This document shows positions 17,176 to 24,791 of a stretch of DNA of 64,000 nucleotides, in pieces. Within the stretch, counting starts at the first letter, position 1; each line of letters opens with the position of its first letter. The notes below the pieces were generated by a model. That model made no database searches and had not been told where the DNA came from. It saw only the letters and a list, made by a program, of their open reading frames with translations. The DNA is from Streptomyces zingiberis (GTDB lineage: Bacteria > Actinomycetota > Actinomycetes > Streptomycetales > Streptomycetaceae): NCBI RefSeq assembly GCF_012034935.1, contig NZ_JAATEN010000001.1:1-64000 (forward strand), read 5' to 3'. Made by a program: the position numbers and the translations under genes.

Positions 17176-18249
17176 TCAGGTCTCGGCGGCGACGGCGGTG
17201 GGTCCGGGGGCCGCGGGGGCCCCGGGAGCCGCGGCGGTGCCGGCGGCAGTACCGGCGGCCGTCTCCACCGTGCGGGGGCCCGTGGAGCCACGGGGGACGT
17301 AGCGCGCGAGGTGGGGCCCGCGCTCCGGTACCGGCCGCCCGTCCACGAGGCCGAGCAGCGCGCGGGCCACCGCGGCGCCGTAGCCGTGGACGTCCAGGCT
17401 CATGGTGGTGAGCGGCGGGGACGCCAGGCGGCACAGCACGGAGTCGTCCCACGCGATCACGGAGAGCCGCTCCGGCACCGGGACGTCCAGCGCCCCGGCG
17501 GCGGACAGCCCGGCGACCGCCATCACGTCGTTGTCGTAGAGGATCGCGGTGGGCGGGGTCTCCGCGGTGAGCAGCAGGGACGTCAGCCGCTCGCCCGCCT
17601 CGGCGGAGTAGTCACCCTCCGCGGTCACCGGCGGTGGCAGCCCCGCCGCCCGGCACCCCTCCTCCAGCGCCGCGCCCCGGGCCCGGGTGTGCAGCAGCGG
17701 CGCCGGGCCGCTGACCCGGGCGACGCGCCGGTGGCCCAGCTCCACCAGCCGGGTCAGCGCCTCCCGCACGGCCTGGGCGTCGTCGGTGCGGACGGCGGGG
17801 GCGGCGGGATCCTCGTCCCAGCTGCCCACCAGCACGGCCGGCAGGCCCAGCTCGCGCAGGAGCGCCGGGCGCCGGTCCCCGGCGGTGAGGTTGACCACCG
17901 CGACGGCCTCCACCAGCCTCCGCTCCGCCCACCGCCGGTAGGCGGCCAGTTCGGCGTCCTGGTGGGCGACGACGTGGAGCAGCACGGAGAGACCCCGCTC
18001 CGCCAGGCTCTCCTCGATCCCGGCGATGAACTCCATGAAGAAGGGCTCGACGCCGAGCAGCCGGGCGGGGCGCGCCAGCACCAGCCCGATCGCCCCCGAA
18101 CCGGGAACGGCGGATACGGCGGGTACGGCGGGTACGTCAGAGGTGACGGGAGTGGCGGAGGTGGCCGCAACGGCAGGGACGCCGGGGGCACCGCCGGGAT
18201 CCGCGCCGGGATCCGCGCCGGGGCCGGTACGGGGTTCCGTCGCGGCCAC
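17176..18249 (-). CDS. LacI-family sugar-sensor domain lacking its DNA-binding domain
   Basis: Residues from about 52 to 330 form a LacI-type periplasmic-binding-protein fold (GAIGLVLARPARLLGVEPFFMEFIAGIEE, LVGSWDED, GHRRVARVSG, TAILYDNDVMAVAGLSAAG, VIAWDDS, PPLTTMSLDVHGYG). The first 50 residues are Ala/Pro/Gly/Thr-rich with no helix-turn-helix, whereas LacI regulators normally start with one. The GTG start directly follows the beta-mannosidase stop (TGAGTG), so there is no room upstream for a missing domain without entering that gene; the genes are translationally coupled. It could be a ligand-binding co-regulator, a sequestering protein or a decayed regulator. The tail is a GTAAG/PAAPG repeat. 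Confidence 0.85.
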   Translation of the reverse strand: MAATEPRTGPGADPGADPGGAPGVPAVAATSATPVTSDVPAVPAVSAVPGSGAIGLVLARPARLLGVEPFFMEFIAGIEESLAERGLSVLLHVVAHQDAELAAYRRWAERRLVEAVAVVNLTAGDRRPALLRELGLPAVLVGSWDEDPAAPAVRTDDAQAVREALTRLVELGHRRVARVSGPAPLLHTRARGAALEEGCRAAGLPPPVTAEGDYSAEAGERLTSLLLTAETPPTAILYDNDVMAVAGLSAAGALDVPVPERLSVIAWDDSVLCRLASPPLTTMSLDVHGYGAAVARALLGLVDGRPVPERGPHLARYVPRGSTGPRTVETAAGTAAGTAAAPGAPAAPGPTAVAAET

Positions 18250-20907
18250 TCAGGAAGACACCGCCGGGGCGCACAGGGCGTTGGCGGTGCGCAGCACGAG
18301 CGCTCCGGTGAGCTGTTCCGGCGCGGGCCGCGCCGCCGTGCGGACGGTGAAGGAGTGGCGCTCCCCGGCCGGGAGGGAGACCAGCATGTCGTCCACGACG
18401 GCGTCGGGGGCGAGCCGGTCGGCCAGCACGGCGATGTCGCGGGCGAAGGACGCCGCGCGGACGTCGATCCGGTAGCCCCCCGGGACCGGGGTGACGCGGG
18501 CCGTCAACGGGTCCGGCGCGTAGGCGAGTTCGCGGTCCTCGGCGAAGAGGTGCACGGCGCGCGCGGCGCCGGGGCCGGGCGTCGGCGTCGGCGTCGGCGT
18601 CAGCACGAGCACCTCCTGGGTGGGGTCGGCGGGTGTGAGCAGCGACGGGGCGAGCCGGTGCGTGGCCACCGCCCGGGGGGCCACGTCCAGCTCGATGGTA
18701 GCCGTGGCCAGCACGGTTCCGTCGAACGCCTGTCGCACGGCGGCCACGGCGCCCGTCCACGGCTCGTCCGTGTCGTTGACGGCGGCGAGCACGGGGACGC
18801 CGTCCCGGGGCTGCACCGTGAGCAGCCGGGGCGCGTAGGCGTGCCTGAGGGCGTACCAGAGCGGCTTGGGGCGCTCCCCGGAGTCGATCGCCGCCCAGGA
18901 GGTCACGGGCCAGCAGTCGTTGAGCTGCCAGACGACCGAGCCCGCGGTCCGCGGCCACCAGGAGCGGAAGTGCTCGACGCCGAACGCGACGGCGCGGGCC
19001 TGGTTGAGCTGCGTGGTCCAGTGCCAGTCGGCGAAGCCGGCCGGCCGGGGCAGGTGCGGGGCGTAGCCGCGCTCCAGCTTGCCGTGGCCGTCCTCGGCCT
19101 TCTGGTGGAGCAGGAAGGCGGGCGAGGTGGCGGTGAGGGGCTCGTCGTGGATCCAGTCCGCCAGGGTGGCGGTGGTGGGCGGCGCCTGGAAGCCGAACTC
19201 CGAGCAGAACCGGGGGATGTGGTCCCGGTAGGCGGTGTAGTCGAGCTCGTTCCACACCCGCCACTCGTGCCGGGTGCCGTGGTCGGCGTCGTTGGGGTGG
19301 ACCTCGTCCGGCGGGAGGCCGGGGCTGTACGGGCTGTTGGCGGCGTAACCGCGGGTGGGGTCGAGTCCGGCGACGATCGCCGGGAGCAGCTCGGTGTAGT
19401 AGCGCAGGCCCCAGGTACGGCCCTGGAGCCGCTCGGGCCAGCCCCAGTCGCGGTGGCCCCAGAGATTCTCGTTGGCGCCGTTCCACAGCGCGAGCGAGGG
19501 GTGCGGGCTCAGCCGGGTGACCTGTTCGCGCGCCTCCGCCTCCACCTCGCTCCACAGCGGCTCCTCCTCGGGGTAGGAGGCGCAGGCGAAGGCGAAGTCC
19601 TGCCAGACGAGGACGCCGCGCTCGTCGCAGAGGTCGTAGAAGTCCTCGGACTCGTAGCGGCCGCCGCCCCAGACGCGGAGCAGGTTCATGTGCGCGCCGA
19701 GCGCCTGGCCGATCCGGCGGTCGAGCCGTTCGCGGGTGACCCGGGTGAGGAAGTGGTCGTCGGGGATCCAGTTGGCGCCCTTGGCGAAGAGGGGTCGGCC
19801 GTTGACGACGAGGGTGAAGGGGGTGCCGATGTCGTCGGGGGTGGTGTCCACGGTGATCGTGCGGAAGCCGACGCGGTGGGCGGCGGAGTCCAGCACGGGT
19901 CCGCCGTCGCCGGGGCGCAGTTCCACGCCCAGCGCGTAGAGGGGCTGTTCGCCGTGGCCGGCGGGCCACCAGAGACGGATGTCCGGGACGTCCAGGGTGA
20001 TCACGGCTTCGGTGGCACCCGCCGGGACGCGCACCCCGCCCTCCCGCCCGGCGACGGTGACGGTGAGCAGCAGGTCCGCGGGGGGCGCGTCCCCGGGCGG
20101 GGCGGCGGCGGGGGACGCCGCGGCGGCATCCCCGGCGGACGCCGCGGTGCCGGCGGAGGCGGCTCCGGCCCCGGTGGCGTCACCGGAGCCGGCGGGACCC
20201 GCCGGCCGGCCGCCGGTGGCGGCCCGGGCAGAGCCGGGGTGGGGCCCCGCGTGCTCGACGGTGGCGTGGAGCTCCACGCGGCCGGCGCCGTCCTCGCCGA
20301 CGGTCACCAGGGGGCGCACCCCGGCGAGCCGCGCGGTGGTCCAGCGCTCCAGGCGCACCGGCTGCCAGATGCCCGCCGTCTGGAGGTCGGGGCCCCAGTC
20401 CCAGCCGAAGGAACAGGCCATCTTCCGGATCATGTTGAACGGGTGCGCGTTGACGTGCGGGCGGGCGCCGAGCCGCCGCTCCATCTCCTCGGCGTACTCC
20501 AGCGCGGAGCGGAACGAGACGGTGAGCCGGTTCGCGCCGCCGCGCAGGGCCGCGCGCGCGTCGAAGCGGTAGGAGCGGTGCATGTTGGCGGTGGCGCCGA
20601 GGGCCCGGCCGTTCAGCTCGATCTCCGCGACGGTGTCCAGCCCGTCGAAGACGAGGTCCACCCGCTCGCCGGGGGCGGGCGGTTCCGCCTCGAAGGTGAG
20701 GTCGTAGCGCCAGTCGGTGCGGTGCAGCCAGACCAGCTCCTCCTCGGTGCGGTCGAGGTAGGGGTCGGGGATCAGTCCGGCGGCCAGCAGATCGAGGTGG
20801 GTGGAGCCGGGGACCCGGGCGGGCAGGGTGCGTCCGGCCACCTCGGGGGGTACGGGGCCGCCGGTGGCGGTCAGCTGCCAGCCCGCGTCCAGAGTCTGAC
20901 GGATCAT
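18250..20907 (-). CDS. Beta-mannosidase, glycoside hydrolase family 2
   Basis: This 885-residue enzyme releases mannose from the non-reducing end of beta-mannosides. The GH2 catalytic pair is visible: acid/base Glu480 in WNGANENLWG and nucleophile Glu570 in FCSEFGFQ. The substrate-shaping motifs RVWGGGRYE (about 411-419) and CSFGWDWGP (about 165-173) are typical of beta-mannosidases. There is no signal peptide, so it acts in the cytoplasm on imported oligosaccharides. A low-complexity Ala/Gly/Ser insertion occupies about residues 221-277, between the N-terminal sandwich domains. Its promoter, at 21071-21100, is almost the same as that of the ABC importer downstream. It is the first gene of a two-gene unit with the LacI-like sensor. 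Confidence 0.93.
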   Translation of the reverse strand: MIRQTLDAGWQLTATGGPVPPEVAGRTLPARVPGSTHLDLLAAGLIPDPYLDRTEEELVWLHRTDWRYDLTFEAEPPAPGERVDLVFDGLDTVAEIELNGRALGATANMHRSYRFDARAALRGGANRLTVSFRSALEYAEEMERRLGARPHVNAHPFNMIRKMACSFGWDWGPDLQTAGIWQPVRLERWTTARLAGVRPLVTVGEDGAGRVELHATVEHAGPHPGSARAATGGRPAGPAGSGDATGAGAASAGTAASAGDAAAASPAAAPPGDAPPADLLLTVTVAGREGGVRVPAGATEAVITLDVPDIRLWWPAGHGEQPLYALGVELRPGDGGPVLDSAAHRVGFRTITVDTTPDDIGTPFTLVVNGRPLFAKGANWIPDDHFLTRVTRERLDRRIGQALGAHMNLLRVWGGGRYESEDFYDLCDERGVLVWQDFAFACASYPEEEPLWSEVEAEAREQVTRLSPHPSLALWNGANENLWGHRDWGWPERLQGRTWGLRYYTELLPAIVAGLDPTRGYAANSPYSPGLPPDEVHPNDADHGTRHEWRVWNELDYTAYRDHIPRFCSEFGFQAPPTTATLADWIHDEPLTATSPAFLLHQKAEDGHGKLERGYAPHLPRPAGFADWHWTTQLNQARAVAFGVEHFRSWWPRTAGSVVWQLNDCWPVTSWAAIDSGERPKPLWYALRHAYAPRLLTVQPRDGVPVLAAVNDTDEPWTGAVAAVRQAFDGTVLATATIELDVAPRAVATHRLAPSLLTPADPTQEVLVLTPTPTPTPGPGAARAVHLFAEDRELAYAPDPLTARVTPVPGGYRIDVRAASFARDIAVLADRLAPDAVVDDMLVSLPAGERHSFTVRTAARPAPEQLTGALVLRTANALCAPAVSS

Positions 20908-20966
20908 CCTCGATCACTCCTCGGTCGGGGCCGGAGGCGCGGCAGCGGCCACGGGCCGGGTACGGC

Positions 20967-21006
20967 GGGACGGCGGGACGGCGGGACGGCGGGACGGCGG
21001 GACGGC
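20967..21006. repeat. Octanucleotide tandem repeat GGGACGGC, five copies
   Basis: Five perfect 8-bp units lie in the 5' leader of the mannosidase transcript, about 60-100 bp upstream of its start. Confidence 0.9.
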
Positions 21007-21070
21007 GAACCCCTGTGCCGGACGCGGGAGTTCCTCTTGTGCGACCCGGGAACCGTGCGGAATGCTGAGG

Positions 21071-21100
21071 ATTCTTACGCCGCCGAATTAAGTAAGTCAA
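21071..21100 (-). promoter_or_regulatory. Promoter and putative operator of the beta-mannosidase gene
   Basis: On the minus strand, TTGACT (21100-21095) and TAAGAAT (21077-21071) are separated by exactly 17 bp, as in a vegetative (HrdB-type) promoter. The spacer contains ACTTAATTCGGCGGCG, largely shared with the importer promoter at 29904-29933 (25 of 31 aligned positions identical over the whole box). I infer a common regulator, most likely the ROK protein encoded at 30 kb. Confidence 0.7.
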
Positions 21101-21167
21101 CAGCGCCGTGACCGGCCGGGCGGCCGGGACACCCGTGGGCCCCGCACCGGGACCGGCGGGCCGTCCG

Positions 21168-21222
21168 GCCACCGCGCCACCGCGCCACCGCGCCACCGCG
21201 CCACCGCGCCACCGCGCCACCG
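21168..21222. repeat. Octanucleotide tandem repeat GCCACCGC, nearly seven copies
   Basis: Six perfect 8-bp units plus a seventh partial one end 15 bp before the alpha-galactosidase start codon, so they lie in its 5' leader. Confidence 0.9.
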
Positions 21223-21237
21223 ACGAGGAGGACGCCG

Positions 21238-23634
21238 ATGACCGCAACGCCGCACCCCGGCACCGCAGCCGACGGTGAGGCGGTCACCGGCGTCGTGCAG
21301 TTGCGCGCCGCCGGTGTGGGGCTGATCCTCGACCTCTCCGGCTCCGGCCTGCCCCGCGTCCTGCACTGGGGGCCCGATCTGGGTGAGCTGCCCCCGGCCG
21401 GGCTGGAGCAGTTCCGGCTCGCCCGGCGGTGCCAGCCGATCGGCTTCTCCGTCGACGGCCCGGTGGACGTGGCCGTGGTGCCCGAGCAGTCGGCGGGCTG
21501 GCTGGGCACCCCCGGGCTGGTGGGCCACCGGGCGGGCGCCGACTTCTCCACCGCGTTCCGGGTGACACGGACCCGGCTCACCCCCGGGCAGCCGACGGAC
21601 GGGCGCGGACCGGCCCCGGACCGGACCCCCACACGGGCCGCACGGGCCACACGGGCCACACGGGAACGGAACCGGGCCGCCCGGGAACAGGACCCGGAGG
21701 CGGAGGACCGGGCCGCCCGGGATCGGGAGACGCGGGACGGGGAGACGCGGGACCGCGGCCCCCGGGAGCACGGCCGGGACACACCGCGGGCCGGCTCCGG
21801 AGGCCGGCTCACCGTACGCGCGGCCGACGCCACCGCCGGCCTGCAACTGGACCTCACCGTCGAGCTCTCCCCGGCCGGGCTGGTCCGCCAGCGGGCCGCG
21901 CTCACCAACCACGGCGCCACGCCCTTCTCCGTCGACGCTCTCCACCTCACCCTCCCGGTGCCCGCCGAGGCCGTGGAACTGCTCGACTTCACCGGCCGCC
22001 ACCTGCGCGAACGGAGCCCGCAGCGGACGGCGTTCGGCCACGGGCTGCGGATGCGGGAGAACCGCACCGGCCGCACCGGGTACGACTCCGCGTATCTGCT
22101 GGTCGCCGGGGAGGCCGGGTTCGGGCACCGCTCCGGCGCGGTCTGGGGCGTGCACACCGCCTGGTCGGGCAACCACCGCACGTTCGCGGAGCGCACCTTC
22201 CACTCCGTGTCGCTGCTCGGCTCCGGGGAACTGCTGGCGCCCGGGGAAGTGGTGCTGGAGCCCGGCGCCACGTACACCACCCCCTGGCAGTACGGGAGCC
22301 ACGGCGACGGGCTGGACGAGCTGGCCGCCCGCTTCCACCGCACGCTGCGCGCCCGCGCGCACCACCCCGTCACGCCCCGCCCCGTCACCTGCAACACCTG
22401 GGAGGCCGTCTACTTCGACCACGACCTGGACCGGCTGAAGCGGCTGGCGGACGCGGCCGCCGCGGTGGGCGCCGAGCGGTTCGTGCTGGACGACGGCTGG
22501 TTCGGCGCCCGCCGGGACGACCGGCGCGGGCTGGGGGACTGGTACGTCTCCGACGAGGTCTGGCCGCGGGGGCTCACCCCGCTGACGGACCATGTGACGG
22601 CGCTCGGCATGGAGTTCGGGCTCTGGGTGGAGCCGGAGATGATCAACGAGGACTCCGGACTGGCCCGGGCCCACCCCGACTGGATCATGGCCACCGGCGG
22701 CCGGCTGCCCGGCGCGGCCCGCTCCCAGCAGGTGCTCGACCTGGCCCGCCCGGAGGCGTACGCCTACCTCCTGGAGCGCCTGGACGAGCTGCTCACCACC
22801 TACCCGATCGGCTACCTCAAGTGGGACCACAACCGTGATCTGGTGGAGGCCGGGCACCGGCCCACCGGGCGCGCCGGGGTCCACGGCCAGACCCTCGCCA
22901 CGTACCGGCTGCTGGACGAGATCCGCCGGCGCCACCCCGGGGTGGAGATCGAGTCCTGTTCCTCCGGCGGCGCGCGGGTGGATCTCGGGATCCTGGAGCG
23001 CACCGACCGGGTCTGGGTCTCGGACTGCATCGACGCGCTGGAACGGCAGCGGATCCAGTGGTGGACCAACGTCCTGATCCCGCTGGAGCTGATGGGCACC
23101 CATGTCGGCGCGGAGGTCTCCCACACCACCGGCCGCCGGCACACCCTCGACTTCCGCGCCGGCACGGCCCTCTTCGGCCACTTCGGGATCGAGTGGGACC
23201 TGACCCGCGCGGAGGAGCCCGAACGGGCGCGGCTCGCCGCATGGGTGGCGCTCTACAAGGAACTCCGTCCCCTGCTGCACTCCGGCACCGCCGTGCACGC
23301 CGACCACCCCGACCCGGCGTACCAGCTGCACGGAGTGGTGGCCGGCGACCGCTCGGAGGCGGTGTACGCCCTGGTGGCGACCGCCACCTCGGAGTCGTAC
23401 CCGACCGGTCCGGTGCGGCTGCCCGGGCTGGACCCGGACGCCGTGTACCGGGTGCGCCCGCAGCCGCCCGGTGACGTGCCGGACGGCAACGCGCACCGGT
23501 GGGGGGTCCCGTTGCCCTGGTGGACCCCGGAGGGCGTCGAACTGACCGGTCGCGCGCTCGGGGCGGCCGGTCTCCAGGCCCCGGTGCTCTTCCCGGAGCG
23601 GCTGGTGCTGCTCCGGGCGGTCCGCGTGGGCTGA
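21238..23634 (+). CDS. Alpha-galactosidase, glycoside hydrolase family 36
   Basis: This 798-residue enzyme removes alpha-1,6-galactose from raffinose-type sugars or galactomannan oligosaccharides. The nucleophile Asp530 is in YLKWDHNR and the acid/base Asp596 in RVWVSDCIDA; the GH36 signatures FVLDDGWFGARR and LWVEPEMI are also present. No signal peptide is seen, so it is cytoplasmic. A hydrophilic Arg/Glu/Thr-rich insertion at about residues 112-187, partly encoded by 9-bp CACGGGCCA repeats, interrupts the N-terminal sandwich domain. The ribosome-binding site GAGGAGG is 6 bp before the ATG. It is divergent from the beta-mannosidase and converges on the ABC importer operon with only 26 bp between stops. 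With these neighbours, galactomannan oligosaccharides are the likely substrate. Confidence 0.93.
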   Translation: MTATPHPGTAADGEAVTGVVQLRAAGVGLILDLSGSGLPRVLHWGPDLGELPPAGLEQFRLARRCQPIGFSVDGPVDVAVVPEQSAGWLGTPGLVGHRAGADFSTAFRVTRTRLTPGQPTDGRGPAPDRTPTRAARATRATRERNRAAREQDPEAEDRAARDRETRDGETRDRGPREHGRDTPRAGSGGRLTVRAADATAGLQLDLTVELSPAGLVRQRAALTNHGATPFSVDALHLTLPVPAEAVELLDFTGRHLRERSPQRTAFGHGLRMRENRTGRTGYDSAYLLVAGEAGFGHRSGAVWGVHTAWSGNHRTFAERTFHSVSLLGSGELLAPGEVVLEPGATYTTPWQYGSHGDGLDELAARFHRTLRARAHHPVTPRPVTCNTWEAVYFDHDLDRLKRLADAAAAVGAERFVLDDGWFGARRDDRRGLGDWYVSDEVWPRGLTPLTDHVTALGMEFGLWVEPEMINEDSGLARAHPDWIMATGGRLPGAARSQQVLDLARPEAYAYLLERLDELLTTYPIGYLKWDHNRDLVEAGHRPTGRAGVHGQTLATYRLLDEIRRRHPGVEIESCSSGGARVDLGILERTDRVWVSDCIDALERQRIQWWTNVLIPLELMGTHVGAEVSHTTGRRHTLDFRAGTALFGHFGIEWDLTRAEEPERARLAAWVALYKELRPLLHSGTAVHADHPDPAYQLHGVVAGDRSEAVYALVATATSESYPTGPVRLPGLDPDAVYRVRPQPPGDVPDGNAHRWGVPLPWWTPEGVELTGRALGAAGLQAPVLFPERLVLLRAVRVG

Positions 23635-23660
23635 GAGGGTGGCCGCGGCCACCGCCACCG

Positions 23661-24791
23661 CTACCGTTCCGCCGTCCCGCCGCGTCCCGCCGTGTCCGTG
23701 GGCGTGTTCGTGGGCGTGTCCGTGGCCGCGCCCGTCCGGGCCCGTCCCGCCGTGTCCGGGGCCGCGCCCGTGGCCGCGCCCGTTCCGGCGGGGGCCGGGC
23801 GCGCTCCGCGTGCCTCGTCCGCGTACAGCCAGCACAGGGCCGTGTGGGAGCGTTCGCCCGCACCGGCCGTGTGCTCGGGCACCGGGCGGGAGCAGATCTC
23901 CATGGCGTGCGGGCAGCGGTCGCGGAAGGCGCAGCCGGAGTCGGCGGGCGGCGGCGTGGCCGTGGCGGGTTCCGGCGCGCCGTTCCCGGCGAGCAGTTCG
24001 GCGCGGCCCCGGCCGGACTCCGGGTCGGGGGCGGCGGCGGCCAGCAGCCGGGTGTACGGGTGCCGGGGGGTGAGGATGACGTCGTCCGCGGCGCCGCGCT
24101 CCACCACCCGGCCCCGGTACATCACCAGGATCTCGTCGGAGAAGTGGCGCGCGGTGGCGAGGTCGTGGGTGATGTAGAGGACGGCCAGGCGGTCCTCGCG
24201 CTGGAGCCGGGCGAGCAGGTTGAGCACGCCCAGCCGGATGGAGACGTCCAGCATGGAGACCGGCTCGTCGGCGATGACGACCCGCGCCCCCGGCGCCAGC
24301 GCGCGGGCGATGGCGACGCGCTGCCGCTGCCCTCCGGAGAGTTCGTGCGGGCGGCGGCCGGCGACGGAGGCCGCCGGGGTGAGGTTGACCCGCTCCAGCA
24401 ACTGTTCGGCCCGGCGCCGCAGGTCCTCCCTCCCGTGCGCCCGGCCGTGGAGCTTCAGCGGCCGGACGAGATGGTGCTCGACGGTGTGGAAGGGGTTCAG
24501 GGAGGCGAAGGGGTCCTGGAAGACCATCTGGACGTGGTGGCGGTAGGCGCGGCCGCCGATCCGCCCGCCGTCCGCGTCCACCGCGGTGACGGTGCCCGCG
24601 GTGGGCTTCTCCAGCCGGGCGATCACGCGGGCCACCGTGGACTTGCCCGAGCCGGACTCCCCGACCAGGGCGACCGTCCGGCCCGGCACGAGGGTGAAGG
24701 AGACCCGGTCCACCGCGCGGAACCGCGCGTGGCGCAGCCCGGAGCGGAGGGAGAAGTCCTTGACCAGGTCCCGTACCTCCAGCGTGGTCAT
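23661..24791 (-). CDS. Opp/Dpp-type ABC transporter ATPase (OppF-like)
   Basis: This 376-residue ATPase energises the importer at the inner face of the membrane. Walker A is GESGSGKST (residues 44-52), the signature LSGGQRQRVAIARAL, and Walker B VVIADEPVSMLD. The C-terminal segment CAFRDRCPHAMEICSRPVPEH is the Cys-containing oligopeptide/dipeptide transporter extension. The tail adds about 45 Thr/Ala/Gly-rich residues. Its ATG overlaps the stop of the upstream permease-ATPase fusion (ATGA), so the two are translationally coupled. Although the family is named for peptides, Opp-type importers also carry oligosaccharides in many bacteria, which fits the glycosidase neighbours. Confidence 0.92.
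   Translation of the reverse strand: MTTLEVRDLVKDFSLRSGLRHARFRAVDRVSFTLVPGRTVALVGESGSGKSTVARVIARLEKPTAGTVTAVDADGGRIGGRAYRHHVQMVFQDPFASLNPFHTVEHHLVRPLKLHGRAHGREDLRRRAEQLLERVNLTPAASVAGRRPHELSGGQRQRVAIARALAPGARVVIADEPVSMLDVSIRLGVLNLLARLQREDRLAVLYITHDLATARHFSDEILVMYRGRVVERGAADDVILTPRHPYTRLLAAAAPDPESGRGRAELLAGNGAPEPATATPPPADSGCAFRDRCPHAMEICSRPVPEHTAGAGERSHTALCWLYADEARGARPAPAGTGAATGAAPDTAGRARTGAATDTPTNTPTDTAGRGGTAER

Larger units (their letters stand above)
20908..21237. other. Divergent control region of the mannosidase and galactosidase genes
   Basis: This 330-bp region has the mannosidase promoter/operator box in an AT-rich island, flanked on both sides by octanucleotide tandem repeats (20967-21006 and 21168-21222), each listed separately. 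A promoter for the rightward alpha-galactosidase must also lie here; I could not assign its hexamers. Confidence 0.6.

Noticed and set aside
17143..21111. 1322-residue open frame over LacI-like and beta-mannosidase genes
   Set aside because: Shadow of genes on the other strand; no domain or start signal is visible.
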